Source: Acidobacteriota bacterium
GTDB taxonomy: Bacteria > Acidobacteriota > Blastocatellia > Pyrinomonadales > Pyrinomonadaceae
Length of the DNA: 64,000 bases
Direction: 5' to 3'
Assembly (NCBI GenBank): GCA_003223935.1
Contig: QHXQ01000027.1
Location: forward strand, 44,366-108,365
The notes below the pieces were generated by a model. It was not told the DNA's origin. It saw only the letters and a program-made list of their open reading frames with translations, and did no database searches. Both the position numbers and the translations under genes were made by a program. Numbering within the stretch: position 1 is the stretch's first letter; each line of letters begins with the position of its first letter. This document shows, piece by piece, positions 17,348-26,159 of this stretch.

Positions 17348-19045
17348 ATGAAGAATGTATTTATCGCCATCGGTGGGAGCGGGGCCAAGGTGGCCGAGGC
17401 GCTGGTGCGTTTGCTTGCCTTGGGCTGTCCGACGCGCAAACAGAACGGCGTCTATACCAGCGCCGGCGACACGCTGCAACTCTGGCGCATTGATCCAGAC
17501 CGGAGCGCGGGCGCGGCGGTGGCGCTACAAAATGCGATCCGTCAATACCAAGACATGCAGAAGCATTTGAGCGACACGAGTCAGGCGGGTTCGCTTGCCA
17601 GCAGTCGCTGGGCGATGGATTTGGACACGCGCATCCGCGACCTCGACCCGCTGCAACTGCCCCGTGCCGCCGATACTGATAACGAAAACAAATCGCTCGG
17701 CGGCGTGCTCGACTCACAGTACCGAAACAACTTGAAGCGTTCGACGCCGCTGCTCGCGCCCTTTTACGCGAAGAAGGATTTAGAGGTGCAGATCGACCGC
17801 GGCTTCTATCAGAAACCGTTCATTGGCGCGGCCATCATGGCGATCTTCGCCGACTCACTCGAAACCGAATCTTCGCCCGGCGGCAAAGAGGCCGGGCTAA
17901 CTGCCTTCCACAACAACCAGACGAACTTCTTCGTCTGCGGCAGTCTGCACGGCGGCACAGGCGCATGCGGCGTGCCCGTCATGGGCAAGTTCCTCGGCGC
18001 GCGGAAAAAGGCGAACCCGACTTGGGGCTGGCGCGTAGGCGCTTGTCTGCTCGCCCCTTATTGCGTGCCGCCCCAGCCGCCCTTTAAGGCCCTCAAGGAG
18101 GGCGAAGAACCAGACGAGCAGATGGTGCGCGATCTGGTCAAGGCCCACGTTGATCATCCGGCCTTCGCTGATCTGTCGCCGGAGAAGAAGGAGGAGTTGG
18201 TCAAACAAATCCTCCACGGCTTCTACGCCGACCCGGCCGACATGGAAGCGCGCGCGCGCCAGGGCTTAGCCTATTATAAGGACTACAGCGCAGACTACTT
18301 TGACGAACTGTATCTTGTCGGCAAGCCTGAGCCTGACAAACTGACCGTCTGGAGCAATGGCGGCAACAGCCAACGCAATCCGCTCAACTCGGCTGAAGTG
18401 GTGGCGGCGACTGCGGCGCTGAACTTCTTCACCGGCGCGGCCACGGGCGATTCGCAGTCCTACGTCGTCGGCGCTTCCACCAGCGACATGGACTCGCAGA
18501 AGATGCGCTTGCGTCACCTGCCTAAGTACCGGCTCGGCGCAGCCGGTGGCGGCGAGGAGATCGATCCGGAGAAAGTCTTTCTCGCCACCGCCGTGATGCG
18601 CCATCTACTGCTGCACCAGATACGCTGGGACGTGCCGGCCAAAAACTGGGCCGGCATAGAGCAGTTGCGCCACATCTATATGGGCAATGAGAAGAAGCAA
18701 GAGGACGATCAAGAGCTTTACAGCCGAGCACTGGAGTTGATGGCGGGCGCGATGCTGTCGGTTATTGCGCCCAACCAGACCATCGGCTGGGACGGCACTG
18801 ATACTGCGCGCATCAGTGAGTATCTATCGGGCGACCCGACGAAGATCAATGAGATTTCCGGGCGGATGGCTAAGCGGTTCATGCGCGGCGAGCCGACCGG
18901 CGCGCTCGATCTAGGCAACTCGCTCGTCAAGCTGACGACCGTCGAGTTCGGCAAATGGTTTCCCACAGGCACGCAGTTCAGTCGCGGCGAGTATCTGCGT
19001 TATGTCTGGTCGCAGGTATTCACACGAATACAGGATATCGCGTGA
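17348..19045 (+). CDS. Tubulin/FtsZ-like GTPase
   Basis: A 565-residue protein. It opens with FIAIGGSGAKVAEALVRLL, the GG-x-G start of tubulin-superfamily proteins, and has the tubulin signature loop as FVCGSLHGGTGACGVPVMG (GGTG at about 202-205). Further on, NPLNSAEVVAATAALNFF sits where tubulin-like proteins contact the nucleotide base. The pattern resembles the prokaryotic tubulin-like group annotated as Tubulin_2 rather than FtsZ: it is longer, has inserts of more than 100 residues after the N-terminal strand, and lacks the FtsZ C-terminal peptide. It is predicted to bind GTP; polymerisation cannot be judged from sequence. AGGAGG lies 11 bp upstream. An actin/Hsp70-type ATPase gene follows directly. 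Confidence 0.75.
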   Translation: MKNVFIAIGGSGAKVAEALVRLLALGCPTRKQNGVYTSAGDTLQLWRIDPDRSAGAAVALQNAIRQYQDMQKHLSDTSQAGSLASSRWAMDLDTRIRDLDPLQLPRAADTDNENKSLGGVLDSQYRNNLKRSTPLLAPFYAKKDLEVQIDRGFYQKPFIGAAIMAIFADSLETESSPGGKEAGLTAFHNNQTNFFVCGSLHGGTGACGVPVMGKFLGARKKANPTWGWRVGACLLAPYCVPPQPPFKALKEGEEPDEQMVRDLVKAHVDHPAFADLSPEKKEELVKQILHGFYADPADMEARARQGLAYYKDYSADYFDELYLVGKPEPDKLTVWSNGGNSQRNPLNSAEVVAATAALNFFTGAATGDSQSYVVGASTSDMDSQKMRLRHLPKYRLGAAGGGEEIDPEKVFLATAVMRHLLLHQIRWDVPAKNWAGIEQLRHIYMGNEKKQEDDQELYSRALELMAGAMLSVIAPNQTIGWDGTDTARISEYLSGDPTKINEISGRMAKRFMRGEPTGALDLGNSLVKLTTVEFGKWFPTGTQFSRGEYLRYVWSQVFTRIQDIA

Positions 19046-19118
19046 ACTCACCACGCCCTATCGGTCAGTTGCTCGACTTTGGGCCGAATGGCAAGCGTTT
19101 CAGGAGGAGGCAGACCCC

Positions 19119-22100
19119 ATGGCCAGCGATAAGCGTAAAGAGTTTTTGAACGTCGGGATTCTGGGCGGCGATGCCGGCGTGCCAGAGCGGCGCGGCTTCC
19201 GGCCCATCAACACCGAGTATATCGGCAGTCCACACTACGACGCTCGCTTCTTCGAAACTTTCCCCACCGCTTGGGCCAGCGCCTACGCTTTTCAGAAGGC
19301 GCTGGCGGCCGAGAAGCACACTGAACAGGGCACGGTCACCGCCGAGGACGACGCGGCCATCATGGCCACGACGGAAGAATGGATGGCGCTCTTCCTGCTC
19401 CACTACTGGGGCCGCGTGCAGTTAGTTGACTATGCCAAGGTCGAGTTGGAGGAGAACTACGACAAAGACCTGTGGCTGGCCTTAAGCGGCACGTATCCGA
19501 GCGCGCGCGCCGGCGGCCTGACGGCGGTCTATCTGCTGGAGACGAACGAGGGCACAGTGGTCGGCGCGTACTACCCGGACGTTATCTTCTTCCCCAGTCG
19601 CAATCGCACGGATTGGCCGGCAGACAAAGTGCTGTCGTCCTATCTCGTCGGGCCAAGACTGTCATGGGAACGCTGCCGCAAAGACCTCCTGTCCAACGAT
19701 AAAAAGACCGGCGAGTTTCACGCGCACCTGCTGCGCATCGCGCAACTGCTGCCGAGCAAAACCTTCAAAGAGCGCGTGGAGAAATTTTGCCAGTCGCACT
19801 TTACCGACGACGTGCAGTTGTCCGGCAGGCTCGATCCCGATCCGATGAAGTGGGACGACATTCCGGGCAACAAGCCGCCGAGCGAGAAAGAACTGCTGGA
19901 AAAATATCCGCTCCGCAAAGCGAACCGCGATGGCGGCTACACCTACTTCCTCGTCACCGGCATGCCGTACCGCTCGCCTTGGATGACCTCGGCCGTGCTC
20001 TCCGGCTGCTCGCCGATTGACTATCGCAGGACCGGCGAGTTGGAGATCACCGTGCAGGTCGGCAAGCGGCAAGTGCCCTGTAAGCTGACGGACAAAAAAG
20101 ATAACATCGTCATGCTTAAAGACCTGTTCCTCGCCGACGCGCCGTACTGGTGCAAGGTGTCACGAGCAAACGATCAGTACACGGCCAAGCTCGTCTCGCT
20201 GCACAAGATTGACTTGCGCGATCCGGTGCTGCGTCAAGAGGAGTTCGCCGTCTGCTTAGCGCCGATCAAAAGAGAGTTTCTGACCCACTTCCCACAGGTC
20301 TTCGAGAACGTCAAGGGCGTCAGCGCCATCCCTGACCTGCAACGGCCCATCGTCGAGTGGGTCTTCCCAATTCTCGGCCACGAAGTGCGTTGGCAAGCCA
20401 GCCCGATGATTCAACTGGATATGCCCAAGACGAGTTTGGCGCTGTGGCCGCCGAAGGTCTCGCGCAAGTGGCGCTTCTACGTCGGGCGCGGGCGCGGCAG
20501 TAAAGAAGACTGCGGGCGTTGGCACTTGGTTGATGAGAACGGCTCGGAGGGCAACAACATTGAACTGGACGCGGAGGAGTACGTCAGCATCCTTCAGCGG
20601 CCGGGCACGTCCAATCGGCCGAAGGCGTTGCTCTTTACCGACAATAACGACCACGAGCGTGGGATTCTCTTCCTCTCGGAGTTGGACGAGCAGAACGTGG
20701 ATGCGGATGAACGGGCTAAGGCCACGCTCTCCGTGGATTTCGGCACGAGCAACACCTGCATCGCCTACAAGCGCGGCAAGTCTGCAATTCTGACGTTCAA
20801 ACTCAGCCCGGACATGCTCTGGGGTAAAGCGCCAGAACTGGAAGTGCCCGGCTTCGTGCCCTTCCAATGGGGCGGCAAGAAGGGTTTCTTCCCGACCGTG
20901 CTGCTCGCACGCCGCAGCGACCCGCGCCTTGAAGAGTTGAAGCCTGAGGACGACATCCCGCCTGAGTATCTGTTCGAGGTGGACATCCCCGGCTTGCATT
21001 ACGATATGGAGGACAAACTGGTCGCGGGCGAGTTCAATCGTAAGTGGGAGCCGCACGCCAACATGAAATGGGAACTGCGCACACAGACGCCTTGGCGCGC
21101 GCTCTTCCTGCATCTCGCGCTGCTCTATGCCCACGCCGAAATCTTTTTCAACGGCGCGCAAGGCGCGGAGATCAGCCGCTATGTGTTCACCTATCCGTTG
21201 GCCTTCACCGAATTCGATCAGGCGGGCTTTCACACCGAAGCCAAAAAAGCGATCAAACGCATCCGCCAGTTATGCTACGGCACAGACCCGGCTTCGGATC
21301 GAATTGACTATATCGGCAACATTGACGAGAGCACCGCGATTGCCCGCGCCATTCGCGCGACCGCGACGACCAATCGCATGGAGGTCTTCATTGACGTGGG
21401 CGGCGGCACGGCTGACATCGCTATCCGTAGCGGCGCAGATTTCCTCGTGCTTGATAGCATTAAAGTGGCCGGCAATACTTTCTTCCGGTTCGCCAAAAAG
21501 AACTTTCAGGAGGAGATGGTCGGCGCGCCCGAATTCAAGAAGCACTTGGCGCGTTTGCTGCGCGGCTTGCAAGACACCGAGTTGAGTATCCCGGAAGAAC
21601 ACCTCGATCTGGGCACTTACTACTCTCTCTCAATCAATCGGCTTTCCGAAGATGAGTTCAGAAAACGCGAAGGCATCGTTATTCAACAGCGGATGTGGCC
21701 GCAGGCCGGGAAAGATAGTGGCCGGTCGTACCAGTGGTATCGCGCCCGCCTCTTCTTCCGCCACATCCTCGCCTATGCGCTCTTACAAGCCTGCGCCGCC
21801 AGCGTGAACGGCCAGCGCGTGCCTGAGCATGGGATTAAGTTGATTCTGGGCGGTAACGGCTGGGGCTTGATGATGTTCGCAGGCTTCGAGCGCAAGAAGA
21901 GCGAACTGCTGAAAGAGGCCAAGCTGATCCTGCAACTGCTGAAACAACACTTGCTCAGCGCACCGACGGAAGAGAAGCACCCGCTTCCTCCTTCAGAGCA
22001 GACTTCTCACCGCGACTTTATCAGTTCGGTGACAGAAAAGGAGCCGCCGCTCCCTCTGTCACATAAAAGTATTGGTCAGGAGTCGGCCAACTCATTGCCG

Positions 22101-22667
22101 GCCGAGGAGCGCCGCTTTATCGAGCCACTCGAAGTCTCCGACGTAGAGTTGCTCAACGAGTCGGACTTAAGCGGCGCTAAGACGGCCGTAGCTTTGGGCG
22201 CGTTGAACCTAGATGCTGGTGGGCAGAGCGATAAAGAGCAGGCGCGTCCTTTCGCCGGCATTACTATCGGAGGTCTGCACATCAACCAGTCCGAGCCGAT
22301 CACCGTGCGCTGGTTTGAGCGTTGGGGCTTCAACGAGTTCGTGAAGAAGATCGGGCCGATGGATCAAATTCAAAACGCGCGGCTCGACGAGCCGACGGGT
22401 TTGCGCGGGCCGCTCGCGCCCGTGCTGAAAGTCTTCAGTTGTTTGGGCAACGCCAGCAAGACCGAGATCGACAACATGCCGGAAGAGACTTGGCGCGACA
22501 TCAATGCGGAGATATGTCAGGGCGTCATCTCGATCAAAGGCGATAAGGTCGAGGGCGCGCCCATCAACCACTTCGTCTCGTCGGTGCTCTACCCCGAAGA
22601 CGAGCGGCGCGACTACATAGACATTCTGGCCGAGGTCAACGGCAACTACAAAGCCAACGGCAAATGA
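19119..22667 (+). CDS. Large protein with C-terminal actin/Hsp70-fold ATPase
   Basis: A 1182-residue protein. Residues about 1-530 form an unrecognised, mainly beta/alpha region. From about 535 an actin/Hsp70-type ATPase begins: phosphate-1 loop LSVDFGTSNTCIAYKRG (D540), a connect-type helix ESTAIARAIRA, phosphate-2 loop FIDVGGGTADIAI (D759), and an adenosine motif LILGGNGWGLMMF (about 909-920). A low-complexity stretch near 950-1010 interrupts the C-terminal part. The ATG at 19119 was chosen because AGGAGGAGG lies 8 bp before it; the frame is open from 19002, but that start would overlap the tubulin-like gene. It is probably an ATP-driven switch or filament former acting with the GTPase upstream. 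Confidence 0.8.
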   Translation: MASDKRKEFLNVGILGGDAGVPERRGFRPINTEYIGSPHYDARFFETFPTAWASAYAFQKALAAEKHTEQGTVTAEDDAAIMATTEEWMALFLLHYWGRVQLVDYAKVELEENYDKDLWLALSGTYPSARAGGLTAVYLLETNEGTVVGAYYPDVIFFPSRNRTDWPADKVLSSYLVGPRLSWERCRKDLLSNDKKTGEFHAHLLRIAQLLPSKTFKERVEKFCQSHFTDDVQLSGRLDPDPMKWDDIPGNKPPSEKELLEKYPLRKANRDGGYTYFLVTGMPYRSPWMTSAVLSGCSPIDYRRTGELEITVQVGKRQVPCKLTDKKDNIVMLKDLFLADAPYWCKVSRANDQYTAKLVSLHKIDLRDPVLRQEEFAVCLAPIKREFLTHFPQVFENVKGVSAIPDLQRPIVEWVFPILGHEVRWQASPMIQLDMPKTSLALWPPKVSRKWRFYVGRGRGSKEDCGRWHLVDENGSEGNNIELDAEEYVSILQRPGTSNRPKALLFTDNNDHERGILFLSELDEQNVDADERAKATLSVDFGTSNTCIAYKRGKSAILTFKLSPDMLWGKAPELEVPGFVPFQWGGKKGFFPTVLLARRSDPRLEELKPEDDIPPEYLFEVDIPGLHYDMEDKLVAGEFNRKWEPHANMKWELRTQTPWRALFLHLALLYAHAEIFFNGAQGAEISRYVFTYPLAFTEFDQAGFHTEAKKAIKRIRQLCYGTDPASDRIDYIGNIDESTAIARAIRATATTNRMEVFIDVGGGTADIAIRSGADFLVLDSIKVAGNTFFRFAKKNFQEEMVGAPEFKKHLARLLRGLQDTELSIPEEHLDLGTYYSLSINRLSEDEFRKREGIVIQQRMWPQAGKDSGRSYQWYRARLFFRHILAYALLQACAASVNGQRVPEHGIKLILGGNGWGLMMFAGFERKKSELLKEAKLILQLLKQHLLSAPTEEKHPLPPSEQTSHRDFISSVTEKEPPLPLSHKSIGQESANSLPAEERRFIEPLEVSDVELLNESDLSGAKTAVALGALNLDAGGQSDKEQARPFAGITIGGLHINQSEPITVRWFERWGFNEFVKKIGPMDQIQNARLDEPTGLRGPLAPVLKVFSCLGNASKTEIDNMPEETWRDINAEICQGVISIKGDKVEGAPINHFVSSVLYPEDERRDYIDILAEVNGNYKANGK

Positions 22668-22676
22668 GGTGAACGC

Positions 22677-23909
22677 ATGACACCGCCCAAAACCACTTCG
22701 CTCCTTCTCTTCGCTCTCTGTCTCCTGTTGGCAGCCGTCGCCGCAGGCTGCGACATTCTTAGCGGCAGCAACTCTGAGCCGCTGGGAGCCAAGAACACAC
22801 CACCGCCAGCACAGCAACCGCAGACGGGAGAGCGAAACACACGCATCCGTCAAGCGGTAGATAACTTGAAAGCGGCCGAGAACGTAGCCGCAAGATCAGG
22901 TGCTGACCTCGCCATTGCCCAGAAAAAAGCCGAGCCTCTCAAGCAGGCGGCTGATAAGCTTAAGACTAAGGCTGACGCCGACGAGCAAGCTACCATTTCA
23001 CAAGGTAAAGACCCCAAGGATAAGACGCAGGCACCGAATACGGTGGCCTCACGGAACGCCGCCGATGAAGCTGAAGCCAAATATCAAGCGGTGATAAAAC
23101 CGGCAGAAGAGAACGACAATCGAGCAAAAGGTGATGTCGAAAAGGCACTAAATGACTTAATGGCGGCGGCTGGCCAAAATGCGCCTGAAAAGGCCGTTGT
23201 CCCGGCGACCGTGCCTGACTGGCCTCTCTATGCCTTTATGGCGCTTATCCTGATACTGCTGATTCCCACTACTCTCATAGCATTCTCGAATCGGCAGATG
23301 TTAAAAATCGTGGGAACAAATGCTGCGCACTATTATAAAGAGCTACACAATAAACAGCTTGAGCGGTTTCAACAACTGAGCGGCACGCTCGTGGGACTGA
23401 ACAGCAGCACCGGACTCGCCGAGTTGAAGACGACCCTGAGTAACATCAGCGAGAATTTGCAGACCAGCCGTCGGGAAATTTTGACCGCCATGCAACGGCT
23501 CGGCGCGCCCGGTGCCGCGAGCTACGCGCCGTCACCGCCGCCGTCCCCTGCAATCGCTGAAAACGTCATCACTTTCCCGATCTCTGCGGCGGACTATGCG
23601 CGCTTGATGGGCGGGCGGGCGGAAGTGGTCAAGAGCGATTCGCTGAACAACATCGTGGTCAGAGACCCGGAAGGCAAAGGGCCGCTGATGCTCGTGCGCG
23701 AGAGCTACGGGCCTGACGGGTTGTACTTCATTGTGCCGAAAGTGGCGCACCTCCAGACGAGCGATGAGTTCTATTATCACTACGAGAAATTCTACGAATG
23801 CGATAAGCCGTCTGCGGGCGATGTGTGGATCGTCGAACCGGCGGTGGTTGATCGCGTCGAAGGCGGTTGGCGGCTGCGTGAGAAAGGCATTTTAGAGATT
23901 AGAAAGTAG
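22677..23909 (+). CDS. Coiled-coil lipoprotein with TM helix and shared C-terminal domain
   Basis: A 410-residue protein. It has a lipoprotein signal (LLAAVAAGC), a long charged alpha-helical region (about 55-170), a strongly hydrophobic segment WPLYAFMALILILLIPTTLI (about 182-201), another helical segment (about 215-280), and a C-terminal domain (about 294-410). That domain recurs in the next gene: both copies have DEFYxxY and end in VDRVxGGWRLREKGxLE. A ribosome binding site GAGGTGA precedes the ATG 9 bp after the ATPase gene. A lipobox together with an internal TM would tie it to the inner membrane on both sides. No known family. Confidence 0.8.
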   Translation: MTPPKTTSLLLFALCLLLAAVAAGCDILSGSNSEPLGAKNTPPPAQQPQTGERNTRIRQAVDNLKAAENVAARSGADLAIAQKKAEPLKQAADKLKTKADADEQATISQGKDPKDKTQAPNTVASRNAADEAEAKYQAVIKPAEENDNRAKGDVEKALNDLMAAAGQNAPEKAVVPATVPDWPLYAFMALILILLIPTTLIAFSNRQMLKIVGTNAAHYYKELHNKQLERFQQLSGTLVGLNSSTGLAELKTTLSNISENLQTSRREILTAMQRLGAPGAASYAPSPPPSPAIAENVITFPISAADYARLMGGRAEVVKSDSLNNIVVRDPEGKGPLMLVRESYGPDGLYFIVPKVAHLQTSDEFYYHYEKFYECDKPSAGDVWIVEPAVVDRVEGGWRLREKGILEIRK

Positions 23910-23927
23910 GCAGTTGAACTTTCGCGC

Positions 23928-23948
23928 CGGGCCTGTTTCGATGGCCCG
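23928..23948 (+). terminator. Weak hairpin after the coiled-coil lipoprotein gene
   Basis: Stem CGGGCC/GGCCCG with a 9-nt loop followed by TTCTGT. It is short and has a poor T-run. If active it would attenuate rather than end transcription into the zinc-ribbon gene 190 bp further on. The rest of that 227-bp gap shows nothing clear. Confidence 0.3.
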
Positions 23949-24136
23949 TTCTGTATCGAACTAATCTACTCACGTCTTACTCTGTCTGCACACAATGCCT
24001 GTTGCGTGGCTCGGCCCAAATGGTAGTGAGCCACTAGCAAACAACATAGCCAGATTTAGCTGAAGTGCCAGCAATGGTGTCGCCGGGATTAATTTGGTGA
24101 AGACTAAGCGGCGGCCACAGAGCAGATGAGGGCGGT

Positions 24137-26086
24137 ATGGTAACGAAGCCGGGAGCACAATACATCTGGGTCTTTTGCCCCGCGCACAAAAAATCTTTCC
24201 AGATGCTGCCAGCCAGCCAGCTTCTTTGCGAGAGCGGCAAGCACGCGCTGACGGAAAACTTCCTTAGGGCTGAATTCTGGGAGCACTGCTGCGATTGTCA
24301 ACGCTTCTGGCCGTCTGACCTCAAGCACGGTGGGCAGAGCAAGCCGCAGTGCGTGGTCTGCGAACGACAAGTCGTACGGCGCTATCTCTGTGCGCAGTGC
24401 AAGTTGATGTGCGTCGAGTCCGATGACCCTACGGTCAAGCGCAAGCGACATACGATCACGGAGACGGGCGCGGTGAGTCAAACGTGTCCGGGCTGTGGCT
24501 GCGCGCCAGAGGTTGCAGCGCTGCACCGGCACGAGTGCCCAGAGGCGGGCGCGACGTTTATGACCGCGCGTAACACTTGTCCGTTCTGCGAAGAGCCGCT
24601 GACTCAAGCCGGCGCGCAGGCAGTGGTCACGACCAGTTTCCCCATCGCGGCTGAGGCGTATCTAGCGCAAGCGCGCGAACAAAAAGTTCACGTCCGGCAC
24701 GATGAGCGGAAGAGTCTGCTGGTTAAGGATGCGAACGGCAAGGGCGCGCTGGCATTGGTGCACGAGTGGGGGGTGCCCGGCGGCGCGCTTTATCTGATCC
24801 CGCGCCGCGCACGCCTCAACACGAAGGACGAGTTTTACAATTACTACGGGGCATACTACGGTTGCTATCAGCCCGCGGCCGGGCAGATTTGGATTGTCAA
24901 GCCGGCATTGGTTGATCGAGTTGCGGGCGGCTGGCGGCTGCGCGAGAAAGGGTTGTTGGAAGTCCGCGATGGGGCGGAGACTATCGCGCCTGCGCAAGCT
25001 GCGACGCAGAAAAGTGATCGCCCCGCGAGCGTGCAAACGCAGACCACCGCACCTACATCTGAACAGGTCGGCACGCAAACCGCACGCGCAGGAACGACGC
25101 AGCAAGCGACGTCCACGCACCAGCAGGGCGCAGCCACACGCGCCCCTGCCGCGCCACGAACGACCACGATACCTTCAACCGTTCGGCCACAAACCAAGTC
25201 CAAAGTTCCGGTGCTGATCGCCGGACTTGTAGTCTGCCTGATCGGACTACTGCTCCTCATAGCAACTTTATCGAAGTCGGGTTCGCAGGCTACTAACATA
25301 AACGCGCCCGGCAGTGCGAACTCCATCAATAGCAATGGCGTGAACAAGTCTGCCAGTGGTAATAACGCGAACGGTGGCAACAGCGCGCACACGGTTGCGC
25401 CGTCAACGCCGGCCAATATGGTTTACGTGCCGGGCGGCGAGTTCGAGATGGGCGGCGGCGATGATCCGCTCTCACAGCCGCAGCACAAGGTACGTGTACA
25501 GCCCTTCTTCATAGACAAGTATGAGGTCACCTGCACGGACTACGCGCAGTTCATCAGCGCGACCGGGCATCACGCGCCGGCAGGTTGGCAGAACGGGACG
25601 TACCCGAATGGCTGGGCGCACCGCCCCATCACCGGAATTGATTGGGATGCTGCTAACGCTTACGCGCAGTGGGCGCACAAACGCCTGCCGACCGAAGCGG
25701 AGTGGGAGTTTGCCGCGCGTGGCACGGATGGGCGGCGCTATCCTTGGGGTAATGATTGGCGCGCAGCAGCGGCCAACGCCGACCGCACTGCTCAGGGTCT
25801 GGCTGAGGTCGGCGCAAACGCGAACGGACTTTCACCCTTCGGCGCATACGACATGGTCGGCAATGCTTGGGAATGGACGGCGACCGATTTCGACATCTAT
25901 CCGGGCGGCGATGCGGCGCGCTTGCCCAAGCAGGTAGGCAAGGTGATTCGCGGCGGTTGTTATTTGAGCGGCCGAGATCAAGCGACCACGACTTATCGCG
26001 GTAACTGGACACCGCGTGGTGCGCGCTACGATCAGACCGGCTTCCGTTGCGTCATGGACATTACGGCGCAGCCCGTCGGGCGTTAA
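24137..26086 (+). CDS. Zinc-ribbon / shared domain / TM / FGE-fold protein
   Basis: A 649-residue multidomain protein. Residues 1-155 are Cys-rich with paired knuckles (FCPAHK, CCDC, CVVC, CAQC, CPGC, CPFC), forming several zinc ribbons. Residues about 163-278 repeat the C-terminal domain of the upstream lipoprotein. A Thr/Ala/Gln-rich linker and one TM helix (about 356-375) follow. The C-terminus (about 430-649) is a formylglycine-generating-enzyme/sulfatase-modifying fold: MVYVPGGEFEMGGGDD, LPTEAEWEFAARG, GNAWEWTATDF, GFRCVMD. The two catalytic Cys of true FGE are replaced after RGGCYLSGRDQ, so I expect ligand binding rather than catalysis. The zinc ribbons should be cytosolic and the FGE fold outside. 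A GAGGGCGG box precedes the ATG. Confidence 0.85.
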   Translation: MVTKPGAQYIWVFCPAHKKSFQMLPASQLLCESGKHALTENFLRAEFWEHCCDCQRFWPSDLKHGGQSKPQCVVCERQVVRRYLCAQCKLMCVESDDPTVKRKRHTITETGAVSQTCPGCGCAPEVAALHRHECPEAGATFMTARNTCPFCEEPLTQAGAQAVVTTSFPIAAEAYLAQAREQKVHVRHDERKSLLVKDANGKGALALVHEWGVPGGALYLIPRRARLNTKDEFYNYYGAYYGCYQPAAGQIWIVKPALVDRVAGGWRLREKGLLEVRDGAETIAPAQAATQKSDRPASVQTQTTAPTSEQVGTQTARAGTTQQATSTHQQGAATRAPAAPRTTTIPSTVRPQTKSKVPVLIAGLVVCLIGLLLLIATLSKSGSQATNINAPGSANSINSNGVNKSASGNNANGGNSAHTVAPSTPANMVYVPGGEFEMGGGDDPLSQPQHKVRVQPFFIDKYEVTCTDYAQFISATGHHAPAGWQNGTYPNGWAHRPITGIDWDAANAYAQWAHKRLPTEAEWEFAARGTDGRRYPWGNDWRAAAANADRTAQGLAEVGANANGLSPFGAYDMVGNAWEWTATDFDIYPGGDAARLPKQVGKVIRGGCYLSGRDQATTTYRGNWTPRGARYDQTGFRCVMDITAQPVGR

Positions 26087-26159
26087 GCGACGCGAACACA
26101 AAGGCGCACCTGCGGCGCTCTGTTCGGTCACAAGTCCCGTGAGCACTAAGAGGTGGGAC

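Noticed and set aside
24137..26086. Active sulfatase-modifying enzyme
   Set aside because: The catalytic Cys pair of formylglycine-generating enzymes is absent, and no sulfatase gene is seen in the window.
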